From RGIG6375 sp964472725 (lineage in GTDB: Bacteria; Bacillota; Clostridia; Oscillospirales; Oscillospiraceae): a stretch of 64,000 nucleotides of DNA. Each line of letters opens with the position of its first letter. The first letter of the stretch is position 1. The notes under the pieces were generated by a model. That model was given only the letters and a program-made list of their open reading frames with translations, searched no databases and was not told the DNA's origin. This document shows, in pieces, positions 1-8,778 of the stretch. Both the position numbers and the translations under genes were made by a program. Where the stretch lies: NCBI GenBank assembly GCA_964472725.1, contig CAYYLZ010000004.1, positions 8,403 to 72,402 of the forward strand. Direction: 5' to 3'.

Positions 1-384
1 TATGATGCGTTTAAGAACTGCAACGACGAAAAGAATTCGGGTGATCTTACTCCGTTCATAATTATGTTTCTTAAAATAATCCTTGAGTCCTTTGAAAATC
101 TGTACGACGCCTTAAACAGCAGAAGGGAACTGCTCTCTAAATACGTCGACATTATCGAAAAGAACGATACCTTATCGGAAGAAAACAAAGACTTCCTTTT
201 TATTATGGTTCAGGTTTCTTTGTTCTCTTATGAGGGAATTACAAAGAAAGCTTTATGTTCCGAGTTGAGTATAAGCCCCTCCACTGTCGATAAAAGATTG
301 ACAAAGTTCAAGGATTGGCTGATCGCGGATAAAAGCGGACGGGCAATCAAATATATGCTCGACCTGAATAAATTTTCGCAATAA
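1..384 (+). CDS. Fic family protein, C-terminal part (5' truncated by window edge)
   Basis: The reading frame is open from base 1 and ends at TAA 382-384, so the start lies outside the window. The first residues (YDAFKNCN then GDLTPFI) resemble the segment after the catalytic core of Fic/DOC proteins. The last ~50 residues contain a helix-turn-helix-like stretch (KALCSELSISPSTVDKRL), as in Fic proteins with a C-terminal winged helix. Fic enzymes usually transfer AMP to target proteins, but the HPFxxGNGR motif would be upstream and cannot be seen. The gene is clearly more AT-rich than the following genes, consistent with an accessory origin. The family call rests on a short tail. Confidence 0.55.
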   Translation, partial: YDAFKNCNDEKNSGDLTPFIIMFLKIILESFENLYDALNSRRELLSKYVDIIEKNDTLSEENKDFLFIMVQVSLFSYEGITKKALCSELSISPSTVDKRLTKFKDWLIADKSGRAIKYMLDLNKFSQ

Positions 385-488
385 TCTTTACATTTATTGT
401 AAAATATATCCACAAATTTGAAGCGCGCGAAGAACCCGGATACTACGCCCACGATACTGTGGAGAAACGCAGCAGAAAGGAGAAAACT

Positions 489-1160
489 ATGAAAAAAGAA
501 ATACCAATCTATAACGGAACGTTGAGAAGTCATGCCTTGAGCGTTCCCAAGAGTATTTATACCTGCAGTGGAATTCTTGTGTTCGGGAGAAGAATAAAAT
601 CTCTGGTGTTTTCTACAGATGTTGCGATTATAAAAAATATCAACGCAGATGCGGTGATAGCGGTGTATCCGTTTACGCCTCAGTCGTCTATTTCCAAAGC
701 CATTATCTCAGTGTCTGATGTGCCGGTGTTTGTGGGTGTGGGCGGCGGCGTGACCGGAGGAGAACGGGCTGTGCGCATGGCGGTAGAGGCAGAGCATCAG
801 GGTGCTTTCGGTGTCGTGGTAAACGCGCCGATAGACCCCGTGGTAATAACCCGCATAAAGGAGCAGCTGGAGCTGCCGGTAGTGGCTACCATCGTTTCGG
901 ATCGGCAGGATATCGACGAGCGCATTGCTGCCGGCGCCGATATTCTGAATATTTCCGCAGCCGCACAGACTCCCCACGTGGTTGAGTTTATAAGGGATAA
1001 ATATCCGGACATTCCCATCATCGCTACCGGTGGTCCCACCGAGGAGAGCATTCTTGCTACCATACAGGCAGGCGCAAACGCCATTACATATACCCCGCCC
1101 ACCAACGGCGAGCTTTTCGCCAAATCCATGCAGGCATATCGCGCCCGTTATGGGAAATGA
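489..1160 (+). CDS. Conserved clostridial TIM-barrel protein, often annotated 'hydrolase'
   Basis: 223 residues. I chose ATG 489 because AGAAAGGAG lies 7 bases upstream; an in-frame ATG at 459 has no such site. The protein reads as a small (beta/alpha)8 barrel: repeated beta strands (AVIAVYPF, PVFVGVGGG, GVVVNAPI, VVATIVS), a GADILNISAAA segment and a phosphate-binding-like IIATGGPTEESI near the C terminus. This resembles the phosphate-binding end of ribulose-phosphate-type barrels. The family is widespread in Clostridia with no established reaction that I know of. It stands alone, followed by a strong terminator and the convergent esterase gene. The fold is likely; the function is unknown. 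Confidence 0.7.
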   Translation: MKKEIPIYNGTLRSHALSVPKSIYTCSGILVFGRRIKSLVFSTDVAIIKNINADAVIAVYPFTPQSSISKAIISVSDVPVFVGVGGGVTGGERAVRMAVEAEHQGAFGVVVNAPIDPVVITRIKEQLELPVVATIVSDRQDIDERIAAGADILNISAAAQTPHVVEFIRDKYPDIPIIATGGPTEESILATIQAGANAITYTPPTNGELFAKSMQAYRARYGK

Positions 1161-1170
1161 AATAAATATA

Positions 1171-1208
1171 CAGCGGCACGCTTTGTTTTGAGGCGTGCCG
1201 CTGTTTTT
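1171..1208 (+). terminator. Intrinsic terminator after the TIM-barrel gene
   Basis: An 11-bp perfect stem (CAGCGGCACGC / GCGTGCCGCTG) with an 11-base loop is followed by TTTTT, 10 bases after the stop codon. The other strand is also fairly T-rich past the stem, so it may also act for the convergent gene ending at 1282. Confidence 0.85.
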
Positions 1209-1281
1209 GGTGTAGTGCCGCTGCAGGGAGATGCGGCGAGGAAATATTGCAACCTTTACATTATCCGCCTGCCGGAAATCA

Positions 1282-3558
1282 TTATTCCACATCATTCAGC
1301 GCCGAATACCAGCCATCGGTAATGGCGTCAAAGCCGCCCCAATAAGCCTCGTATGCGCTGCGTCCGCCGCAGACGGGCAAGCCGAAGGGATCGGCGGCCA
1401 GCCTTGCGGCAATATCCGCGTCCAGCTCCTCCCCGAGGAAATGACTGCGCAAAAACGCCGCCACCCGCACGGACTGCTCCTCATCGGAACCGTGGGGGTC
1501 GCCCACGGGGCAGACCGGGCGGTAATTATATTTCAGCAGCTTCTCCGGCTCATAGCCGAGGGCGCGGTACACAGGCGCGATGACCTCCAGCGTCAGCGCG
1601 TCGGCAACGCTGCCGTCGTTGAAATCGTTGGGCGTGTTATTCAGCACAATGGCCCGCCCCGCCATGGTTGCGGCAAGGCAGCTCTGGTCAAAGGGCAGGC
1701 GCAGGCCGTAGCCGTGAGCGCCCTCGGCGGTTTCGTATGCCCGTCCGGGCTTCAGGAAACGGCTGAACAGAGCGCACTGGCGCACCGGGTTATGGCGGAT
1801 ATCGTTAGCCATCATCTCCGTACCGAAGGCACGCACCTTTTTGAATTCCGCCACACCGCAGTCGAAGGGCGTGCCCTCCCACTGATACTCCTGACCGATA
1901 TACACATAGCGCCAGGGCGAAAGTCCGCTGGCTCCCGAGGCGGCGGGAATGCACACGCCGATACGCTCATCGTAAAGAGCGGAAACAAAGGCGTACTTAC
2001 CGTGAATGGAAAAGCCCTCCACCGCCAGCTTTGTGGGGTCAAGACGACCCGCGTAGCGTCCGCCGGGGGCGCAAAGCCGTTCCAGCGCGTCAATAACGCG
2101 GCTCAGGCACCACGCCGCCACCATTTCGGTGCCGGTATCCCGCCACGCGCCCTCGCCGTGGCGGCTGTAGGGGAACAGCTCATAGCAGCAGCCGCCGCGC
2201 TGCCCCCATGCGTAATCCACAGTACGCACATCGCCGGGTGAGCCCGCCTCGGGCTGCACCACCGCGAAGCCCGCCTTGCGGTAGATTTCACGGTCGCCGT
2301 CAAAATTCAGCACGATGGGCGCATTTTTCACACTCTCGTCGGGCAGATAAACGGTGAAGCCCATCTCCCCCGCTCTGTCGCCCACGGTGATTTTCAGCCG
2401 CAGCTTATCGGCGAAGCCCGTATAGGTATAGGGAAATTCCCAAGGGCCGAAGCGTATCATTTCCGTGTCCCCGGGCTGCTTTTCCTCCGCCACCCGCACT
2501 TCGATGCTGTCGGGAGCGTCGGGACGGTAGCCGTACTCATAAAATTCCGCCAACTCCAGTATCTCACGGCGGCGCTCCTGCCAATCGGCTCGGGTCACCA
2601 CCCGCCTGCCGTCGAAAAACTCAAAGGGGTTTGGCAGCGTTGCCCGCCGGGGCAAATCGTAGGGGTCGGGATAGCGGGTGTCGCCCCAGCGCAGGCCGAG
2701 AATTGCCCGCTCCAGCTCCAGCGCGGAGTTTTCCACATTTTCGCCGGAAACAAGGGCGTTTTCCGCTGTTTTTACACATTCGTCAAGCCGACATTGGCTG
2801 TCGCTTGTCCACACTCCCCGCTGAAAAGCGGGAGTTTCCATATATGCCAGCGCCCGCTCAATGCGCCACCTGCCCCGCTCCGTACCCGCGCCCGCGGGCA
2901 GCTCGGGGAAGCTGAGCCAGCCCCAGTCGCTGCTGTCGGGGCGCTCGTGATTTATCTGCTCATAAAGGTCGAGCTGGCGGTGGCTCCAGTAAAAGCGCTC
3001 GCCGCCCACACGCAGCTCCGCTTCGAGAAGCAGGCCGCCGTCGATGTCCTCAACATGGAAGGCCGCGCCGATTTTGTTTCCCTCCGCCCATACGCTGTGC
3101 AGGCGGCGGCAGTATTCCGGGTGCGAGGGTTCGAAAATGGAGCTGAGGGTCTGTATCCAACCGTTAGTGAACCACGCCGCCTCGCCTGCGGCGGTGACGC
3201 AGACCACGCCGCGCCCGTCGCTGTCGGAAACACCCCGGGCGCCGTAGAAATCAAGACCGATGCAAAGGCAGTCGCCGCCCTCCGGCACGGCGGGATTTTC
3301 TCCACGTCCGCCCGCAAAGGGTTCACCGGCAGTCTGCAGACCTTTGCCCGCATCGACCTCCACGTACAGCAGCACGCCGTCGTAAAGAGCGTGCAGTGAC
3401 CCGCCGCCCTGCATATCGGCGGCAGGCGCGGAGCGCCAATCCTCGGCGGTGGGTTTTCCCGGGCAATAGCCCACATTCAGCGCCGCAGGCGGGTATTTCT
3501 CCCTGTCCCAGCCGCCGAAATAGTCCAATATTGCGCCCTTTCGCTGCTTTTCCGTCAT
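1282..3558 (-). CDS. CE15-like glucuronoyl esterase with N-terminal CBM9-like domain, altered nucleophile motif
   Basis: 758 residues. The N-terminal ~270 residues (YCPGKPTAEDWRSAP.., GDCLCIGLDFYG) look like a CBM9-type sugar-binding beta-sandwich. Residues ~300-740 are an alpha/beta hydrolase like family CE15, which cleaves ester bonds between lignin and glucuronoxylan. The nucleophile is Ser517 in GFSIHGK, followed by the CE15-typical YDERIGVCIPAASGASG. The usual motif is GCSRxGK; the conserved Arg after the Ser is Ile here. A candidate catalytic His is in GDPHGSDEEQ. No signal peptide or membrane anchor is visible, so the protein should be cytoplasmic and may act on imported oligosaccharides. 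The ATG is preceded by AAAGGGTGG. Activity on true CE15 substrates is uncertain. Confidence 0.75.
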   Translation of the reverse strand: MTEKQRKGAILDYFGGWDREKYPPAALNVGYCPGKPTAEDWRSAPAADMQGGGSLHALYDGVLLYVEVDAGKGLQTAGEPFAGGRGENPAVPEGGDCLCIGLDFYGARGVSDSDGRGVVCVTAAGEAAWFTNGWIQTLSSIFEPSHPEYCRRLHSVWAEGNKIGAAFHVEDIDGGLLLEAELRVGGERFYWSHRQLDLYEQINHERPDSSDWGWLSFPELPAGAGTERGRWRIERALAYMETPAFQRGVWTSDSQCRLDECVKTAENALVSGENVENSALELERAILGLRWGDTRYPDPYDLPRRATLPNPFEFFDGRRVVTRADWQERRREILELAEFYEYGYRPDAPDSIEVRVAEEKQPGDTEMIRFGPWEFPYTYTGFADKLRLKITVGDRAGEMGFTVYLPDESVKNAPIVLNFDGDREIYRKAGFAVVQPEAGSPGDVRTVDYAWGQRGGCCYELFPYSRHGEGAWRDTGTEMVAAWCLSRVIDALERLCAPGGRYAGRLDPTKLAVEGFSIHGKYAFVSALYDERIGVCIPAASGASGLSPWRYVYIGQEYQWEGTPFDCGVAEFKKVRAFGTEMMANDIRHNPVRQCALFSRFLKPGRAYETAEGAHGYGLRLPFDQSCLAATMAGRAIVLNNTPNDFNDGSVADALTLEVIAPVYRALGYEPEKLLKYNYRPVCPVGDPHGSDEEQSVRVAAFLRSHFLGEELDADIAARLAADPFGLPVCGGRSAYEAYWGGFDAITDGWYSALNDVE

Positions 3559-3715
3559 TGTGCGTCCACCCTTTCGTGGTTTTTATTATATTTTACGTTA
3601 CTCCGTGGACTTTTTCAATATTATTCCTTTACCCAACAGTTTATTGACGAGTGACGGGCTTTGAAATATAATGAACATGAAGTTTTCCGCATTTCTCTTC
3701 AAGGAGGTAACGCAA

Positions 3716-4872
3716 ATGAAGAAGCTTATAGCATTGATGATAGTTGCCGCGCTGCTGCTTTCCCTTGCTGCCTGCGGCACCAAAGTACCCATAGAAACCC
3801 CCACTCCCCCCGCATCTTCCGAACCTACCACTGAACCTACTCCCGAACCTACCCCCAAACCTACGCCCGAACCCACTCCCGAGCCTACTCCCGAACCTAC
3901 CCCCGAACCTACCCCCGAACCTACCCCCGAACCTACTCCCGAACCTACTCCCGAACCTACCCCCGAACCTACCCCCGAACCTACGCCCGAATCCACTCCC
4001 GAGCCTACTCCCGAACCTACTCCCGAGCCTACTCCCGAACCCACTCCNNNNNNNNNNNNNNNNNNNNNNNNNNNNNNNNNNNNNNNNNNNNNNNNNNNNN
4101 NNNNNNNNNNNNNNNNNNNNNNNNNNNNNNNNNNNNNNNNNNNNNNNCCACTCCCGAGCCTACTCCCGAACCTACTCCCGAGCCTACTCCCGAACCCACT
4201 CCCGAGCCTACTCCCGAACCCACTCCCGAGCCTACTCCCGAACCCACTCCCGAGCCTACTCCCGAACCTACTCCCGAGCCTACTCCCGAACCCACTCCCG
4301 AACCCACTCCCGAGCCTACCGGCCATGAATTCACCCGCGGCTATGTGGACGAGGATTACAACTACATAAACGAGTTCTGCGGCATCAAGGCAAATCTTGG
4401 CGGCAACTGGGTTTTCTACAGTGACGAGGAGCTCGCCGAGCTCAGCGGACTCACCGCCAACATTCTCGATAACGAGGGCATCACCGCCGCGCTGGAGGCA
4501 GGCTCCGTATATTACGACCTCTACGCCTCTGACGGCGACGACATCTGCTCCATAAACATTACCTACGAGTACCTCGGCCCCCTGCTGGGCGCCATGCTGG
4601 ACGTGGACGATTACATTGAGATCACCGTTGACAATCTTTATCCGGCCTTTGAGGAGCTGGGTATGGACACCGTGGACTGCACCCTCAACACCGTTGATTT
4701 CGCAGGCGAGGAGCGCAGCGGAATTCATGTGACAGCCGGCGTTTCCGGTTTCTATTTCTATGAGCAGATAGTTTGCCTCAAGGTCGGCGACTACATCTGC
4801 AGCATCTGCATTGCCACCTACGGCGACGATTATACCGAATATTTCCTTGACTGCTTCGTCCCCTATCCCTGA
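3716..4872 (+). CDS. Lipoprotein with long Pro-Thr-Pro-Glu linker, interrupted by assembly gap
   Basis: ATG 3716 follows AAGGAGG by 8 bases. The N terminus is a lipoprotein signal ending in the lipobox LAAC. It is followed by a PTPEP repeat linker that crosses 100 N. The frame before the gap and the frame after it differ by one only because the gap length is a placeholder: the PTPEP phase after the gap runs straight into a C-terminal domain (~170 aa, RGYVDEDYNYINEF .. CFVPYP) ending at TGA 4872. The C-terminal domain has no family I can name. The layout suggests a surface protein whose domain is held away from the membrane by an extended linker. True length is unknown. A terminator follows directly. 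Confidence 0.75.
3832..4320 (+). repeat. 12-bp tandem repeat encoding Pro-Thr-Pro-Glu units
   Basis: Units of CCTACTCCCGAA and CCCACTCCCGAG, differing at third positions, continue on both sides of the N run. Repeat number is unresolved because the assembly broke here. Confidence 0.9.
4048..4147. other. Assembly gap of exactly 100 N
   Basis: A block of exactly 100 N, typical of a scaffolding placeholder of unknown true length, inside the PTPEP repeat. Reading frames spanning it on either strand should not be trusted. Confidence 0.98.
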
Positions 4873-4878
4873 TTTATC

Positions 4879-4909
4879 ATCACCCGTGCTTCGGCGCGGG
4901 TGATTTTTA
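4879..4909 (+). terminator. Intrinsic terminator of the PTPEP lipoprotein gene
   Basis: Stem ATCACCCG / CGGGTGAT with a TGCTTCGGCG loop, followed by TTTTTAT, 7 bases after the stop. Confidence 0.85.
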
Positions 4910-4910
4910 T

Positions 4911-4954
4911 TGCGGTGATAGCGGCAGGGGCACGTCCCTGCCGCTATCACCGCA
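4911..4954. repeat. Perfect 19-bp inverted repeat, 6-base loop
   Basis: TGCGGTGATAGCGGCAGGG and its exact complement are separated by GCACGT. No T-tract follows. It abuts the terminator at 4879-4909 and leads into a family C repeat (4969-5000) and a partial family A repeat (5047-5088). Confidence 0.8.
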
Positions 4955-5130
4955 GTAAAATGAACGCCGGTAGGGCGGCTTGCCCTCAAGCCGCCGCAAT
5001 GTGTAGATTACTATCGCAGTAACTAAAACTCGAGAAACCCGAAACCATGTCATTGCGAGCGAAGCGTGGCAATCTCCGGCGTGATGATATGGCAGGCAAT
5101 AACGACTATACGCAAAATGTAAAAACAACA

Positions 5131-5302
5131 TGGTTAGCCTTCCCCTTGAGGGGAAGGTGGCCGAGCTTGCGAGGTCGGATGAGGTGTATGCACCGCACCA
5201 ATTTTACTGCCTATCTCACCCGCTCTGCCATTTCCGCCTGCGGCGGCCACCTCATCAGTCGGCTTCGCCGCCAGCTTCCCCTCAAGGGGAAGCCTAACCC
5301 TA
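5131..5302. repeat. Family B element with inverted terminal parts (full copy)
   Basis: The left end GTTAGCCTTCCCCTTGAGG and the right end CCTCAAGGGGAAGCCTAAC are near-inverted copies. Inside each end sits GGATGAGG (or its complement CCTCATCAG) plus a short hairpin. No coding potential. Together with the partial A and C copies this accounts for the gap between 4955 and the next terminator. Confidence 0.75.
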
Positions 5303-5319
5303 TATATTTTATTCCCCGC

Positions 5320-5358
5320 AAAAAATGTCCCTCGCCTGCAAAACAGACGAGGGACATT
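5320..5358 (-). terminator. Intrinsic terminator of the isomerase/acyl-CoA synthetase gene
   Basis: On the minus strand, AATGTCCCTCG and CGAGGGACATT form an 11-bp stem followed by TTTTT, about 30 bases past the stop at 5389. A family D run (5356-5390) overlaps this area. Confidence 0.8.
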
Positions 5359-5388
5359 ATCAATTATCAATTATCCATTATCAATTAC

Positions 5389-7920
5389 TTATGCGGTTTC
5401 TATGCTGGCTGCGTCCTGCAGCTTCAGGTACTCAACTGCGTCCTCGCGCATCTTGTACTTGAGTATCTTGCCGGCGGCGTTCATGGGGAACTCGGCAACG
5501 AAGCGCACGTAGCGGGGGGTCTTATGCTTTGCCATGTGGCTGCGGACGAACTCCTTGATGCCCGCCTCGTCAATGGTTGCGCCCTCCTTGAGGATAACGC
5601 AGGCCATGATCTCCTCGCCGTAATCCTTATCGGGCACGCCGATAACCTGAACGTCGGAAACCTCGGGGTGGGTGTAGATGAAGTCCTCTATCTCCTTGGG
5701 ATAGATGTTCTCGCCGCCGCGGATGATCATATCCTTGATTCGGCCGGTAACCTTGAAGTTGCCGTCGGGCAGGCGGCGCAGCAGGTCGCCGGAATGGAGC
5801 CAGCCGTCCTTGTCGATAGCGGCGGCGGTAGCCTCGGGCATCTTGTAGTAGCCCTTCATAATGTTGTAGCCGCGGGCAACGAACTCGCCGTCCACGTTAT
5901 CGGGGACTTCCTCGCCGGTCTCGGGGTCGATTATCTTGCACTCAACACCGAAGAAGGGGCTGCCGACGGTATTTACGCGAACCTCGAGAGAATCGGTGGT
6001 CTTGGACATGGTGCAGCCGGGGGAAGCCTCGGTCTGACCGTAAACGATGCATATTTCGGGCATATTCATCTTGTTCACAACGTCCTCCATGACCTTGATG
6101 GGGCAGGGAGAGCCGGCCATGATGCCGGTACGCATGTGGCTGAAATCGGTCTTGTCGAAGTCGGGGTGCTCCAGCATGGCGATGAACATGGTGGGAACGC
6201 CGTGGAAGCAGGTTATCTTCTCCTGAGTGATACACTTGAGACCCTTGGAGGGGGAGAAAGCGGGAATGGGGCTCATGGTAGCGCCGTGGGTCATGCAGGC
6301 GGTCATAGCCAGAACCATGCCGAAGCAGTGGAACATGGGCACCTGGATCATCATGCGGTCGGCGGTGGAAAGACCCATACGGTCGCCGATACACTTGCCG
6401 TTATTGACAACATTATAGTGGGTGAGCATAACGCCCTTGGGGAAGCCGGTGGTGCCGGAGGTGTACTGCATGTTGCAAACGTCGTGCTTGCTGATGGCGG
6501 CGGCGCGGCGGTAAACCTCCTCGATGGGTACGTCCTTACCCATTTCCAGCGCCTCGTCCCAGGTCAGGCAGCCGGGCTGGCTGCTTTCAACGGTGATGAT
6601 ATTGCGCAGGAAGGGCAGCTTCTTCATGTGCAGGGGCTTGCCCTTCTGAGCGGTTGCCAGCTCGGGGCAAAGCTCCTTCATAATGCCCACGTAGTCGCTC
6701 TCCTTGTAGCCGTCCACCATAACCAGCGTGTGGGTATCGGACTGACGCAGGAGGTACTCGGCCTCATGTATCTTATAGGCGGTGTTCACGGTAACGAGAA
6801 CGGCGCCAATCTTAACGGTTGCCCAGAAGGTGATGTACCACGCGGGCACGTTGGTTGCCCAAATCGCAACGTGGTCTCCGGCGCGCACGCCCATAGCGAT
6901 GAGGGACTTGGCGAAAGCGTCAACGTCGTCGCGGAACTGGAGATAGGTGCGGCTGTAGTCGCACTCGGTGTAGCGAAATGCCCACTGCTCGGGGAACAGC
7001 TCGCACATCTTATCCAGCACCTGAGGGAAGGTCAGGTCGATGAGGTGCTCCTTGGGCCATACGTACTTACCGGTCTTGTGGTTATTATCCTGCAGGCGGT
7101 CGCTTACCAGCTGCTCACCAAGGAAATCGCTCATGAAGTTGGCGTAATGGGGGAACACGATACCGGCGGAGGCCAGATCGGGAGCGTACTTTTTCAGCCA
7201 CTCGAGGGTTACATAGCCCTCGTAGTTAATGGAGCGCAGGGCGCGGAAGATGTCATCGAAGGGCAGGTCGCCCTCGCCCATCATGCGGTACTGCACCTGA
7301 CCGTCCACCATGACGCTGTCCTTGATGTGGGTGTACTTGATGTACGCGCCAAGGTTTTCAACGGTCTTGCCGGGCTTTTCGCCCATGAAGCGGTAGGGGT
7401 GGTGGATATCCCACAGAGCGGCAACGTAGTCGCTGCCAACGTCCTCCAGCAGGTTCTTCAAGCGATTGGTGTCGGCGTAAACGCCGTTGGTCTCAACCAG
7501 CAGGTATACGCCCGCCTCCTCTGCGATGGGCGCGAGGGTCTTGAGAGCGGCAAGAACAACCGCGTCGTCCACTTCCCCGTCAACGGCTGCCTTCTCGTCG
7601 CCGAGAATGCGGATATAGGGGGTCTTGAGCTTGCGGGCCAGTTCGATATAGTCCTTAAGCTCGGCTATGGTGGCCTCGCTGCGGTCGGCGTATTTCAGAC
7701 TGCAGCCGGAAGAAAGGCAACATATTTCAAGGTTGCGCTTGTGGAGATGCTCCACGGTAGCGTCAATATTCTCGGGACGGAAGGGCTTTGCCTTGACGGA
7801 GAATATCTCGTCGCCAAGTCCGCGCATCTCGATGCCCGCAAAGCCGAAGTCCTTGGCCATGGAGTAAATATCGCTCCAATCAAAATCGGGACAACCCAGT
7901 GTTGAAAATGCAAGTTTCAT
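5389..7920 (-). CDS. Fusion: sugar-phosphate isomerase/epimerase TIM barrel + acyl-CoA synthetase (AMP-binding)
   Basis: 843 residues in one uninterrupted frame. Residues ~1-270 match the xylose-isomerase-like/AP-endonuclease-2 barrel family (MKLAFSTLGCPD, LVETNGV, ALWDIHHP, YTHIKD, EGDLPFDDI, VTLEW), with Glu, Asp and His at the usual metal positions. Residues ~300-835 are a complete ANL-superfamily ligase: YTSGTTGFPKGV (P-loop), YGQTEASPG, GWLHSGDL, GRIKDMIIRGGENIYP hinge and the catalytic Lys in NAAGKILKYKMR. This predicts ATP-dependent thioesterification of a carboxylic acid, coupled with sugar or polyol isomerisation; substrates are unknown. The ATG is preceded by CTGGAGG. A T-box leader lies upstream on the same strand. 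No frameshift is seen between domains, so the fusion looks real. Confidence 0.85.
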   Translation of the reverse strand: MKLAFSTLGCPDFDWSDIYSMAKDFGFAGIEMRGLGDEIFSVKAKPFRPENIDATVEHLHKRNLEICCLSSGCSLKYADRSEATIAELKDYIELARKLKTPYIRILGDEKAAVDGEVDDAVVLAALKTLAPIAEEAGVYLLVETNGVYADTNRLKNLLEDVGSDYVAALWDIHHPYRFMGEKPGKTVENLGAYIKYTHIKDSVMVDGQVQYRMMGEGDLPFDDIFRALRSINYEGYVTLEWLKKYAPDLASAGIVFPHYANFMSDFLGEQLVSDRLQDNNHKTGKYVWPKEHLIDLTFPQVLDKMCELFPEQWAFRYTECDYSRTYLQFRDDVDAFAKSLIAMGVRAGDHVAIWATNVPAWYITFWATVKIGAVLVTVNTAYKIHEAEYLLRQSDTHTLVMVDGYKESDYVGIMKELCPELATAQKGKPLHMKKLPFLRNIITVESSQPGCLTWDEALEMGKDVPIEEVYRRAAAISKHDVCNMQYTSGTTGFPKGVMLTHYNVVNNGKCIGDRMGLSTADRMMIQVPMFHCFGMVLAMTACMTHGATMSPIPAFSPSKGLKCITQEKITCFHGVPTMFIAMLEHPDFDKTDFSHMRTGIMAGSPCPIKVMEDVVNKMNMPEICIVYGQTEASPGCTMSKTTDSLEVRVNTVGSPFFGVECKIIDPETGEEVPDNVDGEFVARGYNIMKGYYKMPEATAAAIDKDGWLHSGDLLRRLPDGNFKVTGRIKDMIIRGGENIYPKEIEDFIYTHPEVSDVQVIGVPDKDYGEEIMACVILKEGATIDEAGIKEFVRSHMAKHKTPRYVRFVAEFPMNAAGKILKYKMREDAVEYLKLQDAASIETA

Positions 7921-7993
7921 AATGTTTTCCTCCAGACTGATATGGGTAATGGGTTTGGGTGTTGTAATGCAAAGATATGTACCAAATGATGGT

Positions 7994-8022
7994 CAGGCTT
8001 CCCCTTGAGGGGAAGCTGGCCT
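7994..8022. repeat. Partial family B repeat between T-box and its downstream gene
   Basis: GGCTTCCCCTTGAGGGGAAGC with flanking bases, an end fragment of family B, sits between the T-box terminator and the ATG at 7920. Confidence 0.65.
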
Positions 8023-8047
8023 TACCGCCATTTTTGCATCTAAAAAT

Positions 8048-8340
8048 CGATGGCGGAACAAAATAAAAAAGCCCCTTACAGTTTTCACTGCAAGAGACGA
8101 AATAAATCCGCGGTACCACTCTTATTGGCTAATGCCCACTCTGCGGCGCTTTCACGCCGGGTCTTTCTTAACGGGGGACTTACCCCGTCCGCGCCTACCG
8201 GGCAAAAGCCTTTGGGGCGGCCGCTCGGGAGCGAGTATCGGTCGTGGGAGCCTCCCTGCCTCGCACCGTCCGGCAGGTCTCTGAAAGGGCTTGATCCGCG
8301 CCTTATTCTCCGTCATAGCGTTTTAACGTGCTGAATTGTT
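8048..8340 (-). promoter_or_regulatory. T-box leader (tRNA-sensing riboswitch) with terminator
   Basis: On the minus strand the region carries the hallmark AAGAGTGGTACCGCGG, followed by a terminator stem (CTCTTGCAGT / ACTGTAAGGGG) and TTTTTT. A structured Stem I with AGAGACCTGCCGGACGGTGCG precedes it. T-boxes bind a tRNA and permit readthrough when that tRNA is uncharged. The specifier codon could not be assigned with certainty: several triplets in ACCGATACTCGCTC are possible. The next gene on this strand is the isomerase/acyl-CoA synthetase fusion, 128 bases on, not a synthetase or transporter. Apparent ORFs in this stretch are not coding. Confidence 0.9.
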
Positions 8341-8347
8341 GGAACTA

Positions 8348-8376
8348 TTTATAACAGAAATTCACGGCCATGTCAA
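8348..8376 (-). promoter_or_regulatory. Sigma-A-type promoter of the T-box transcript
   Basis: On the minus strand, TTGACA, 17 bases, TATAAA, just upstream of the T-box RNA. Confidence 0.8.
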
Positions 8377-8778
8377 GAGTTTTTTTTGAAAATTTCAACC
8401 TGCCGGGAAATATAATATCCTGTATACAAAATTTTAAAAAATAGATTGGCACGTTATGTGTTTTTATGATAGACTTATCGTGTGGTTTTGCGCCCGTACA
8501 CCGCGAGCGTCAAATAAACTCAACCCATCTAACGCAGGGCAGGGGCGTGCCTCTGCCGTCAATGAGCAGTAAAAATATATGTCATGCTGAGGCTTTGCTG
8601 AAGCATCTCCGCACCTATTGCAGATTGGCAGTTATCCCGCTGCGGAGGTCCTTCGCTGCTCTCAGGATGAATGTATTTTGGGGTTTTTTCCACATTGTCG
8701 TTTTTGCCTGCCATATCGTTACGCCGGAGATTGCCACGCTTCGCTCGCAATGACGGAAAAAACTAAACACCCCCATGC

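Noticed and set aside
3598..4989. Minus-strand frame running through the N gap
   Set aside because: It depends on N codons and on the Gly-Ser-Gly-Val complement of the PTPEP repeat.
5047..7905. A 952-codon frame antisense to the isomerase/CoA-ligase fusion
   Set aside because: Low-complexity Gly/His/Val-rich shadow of a gene with clear catalytic motifs on the minus strand.
8050..8334. A 94-codon plus-strand frame upstream of the GH3 gene
   Set aside because: It is the complement of a T-box leader with all hallmarks and its own promoter.
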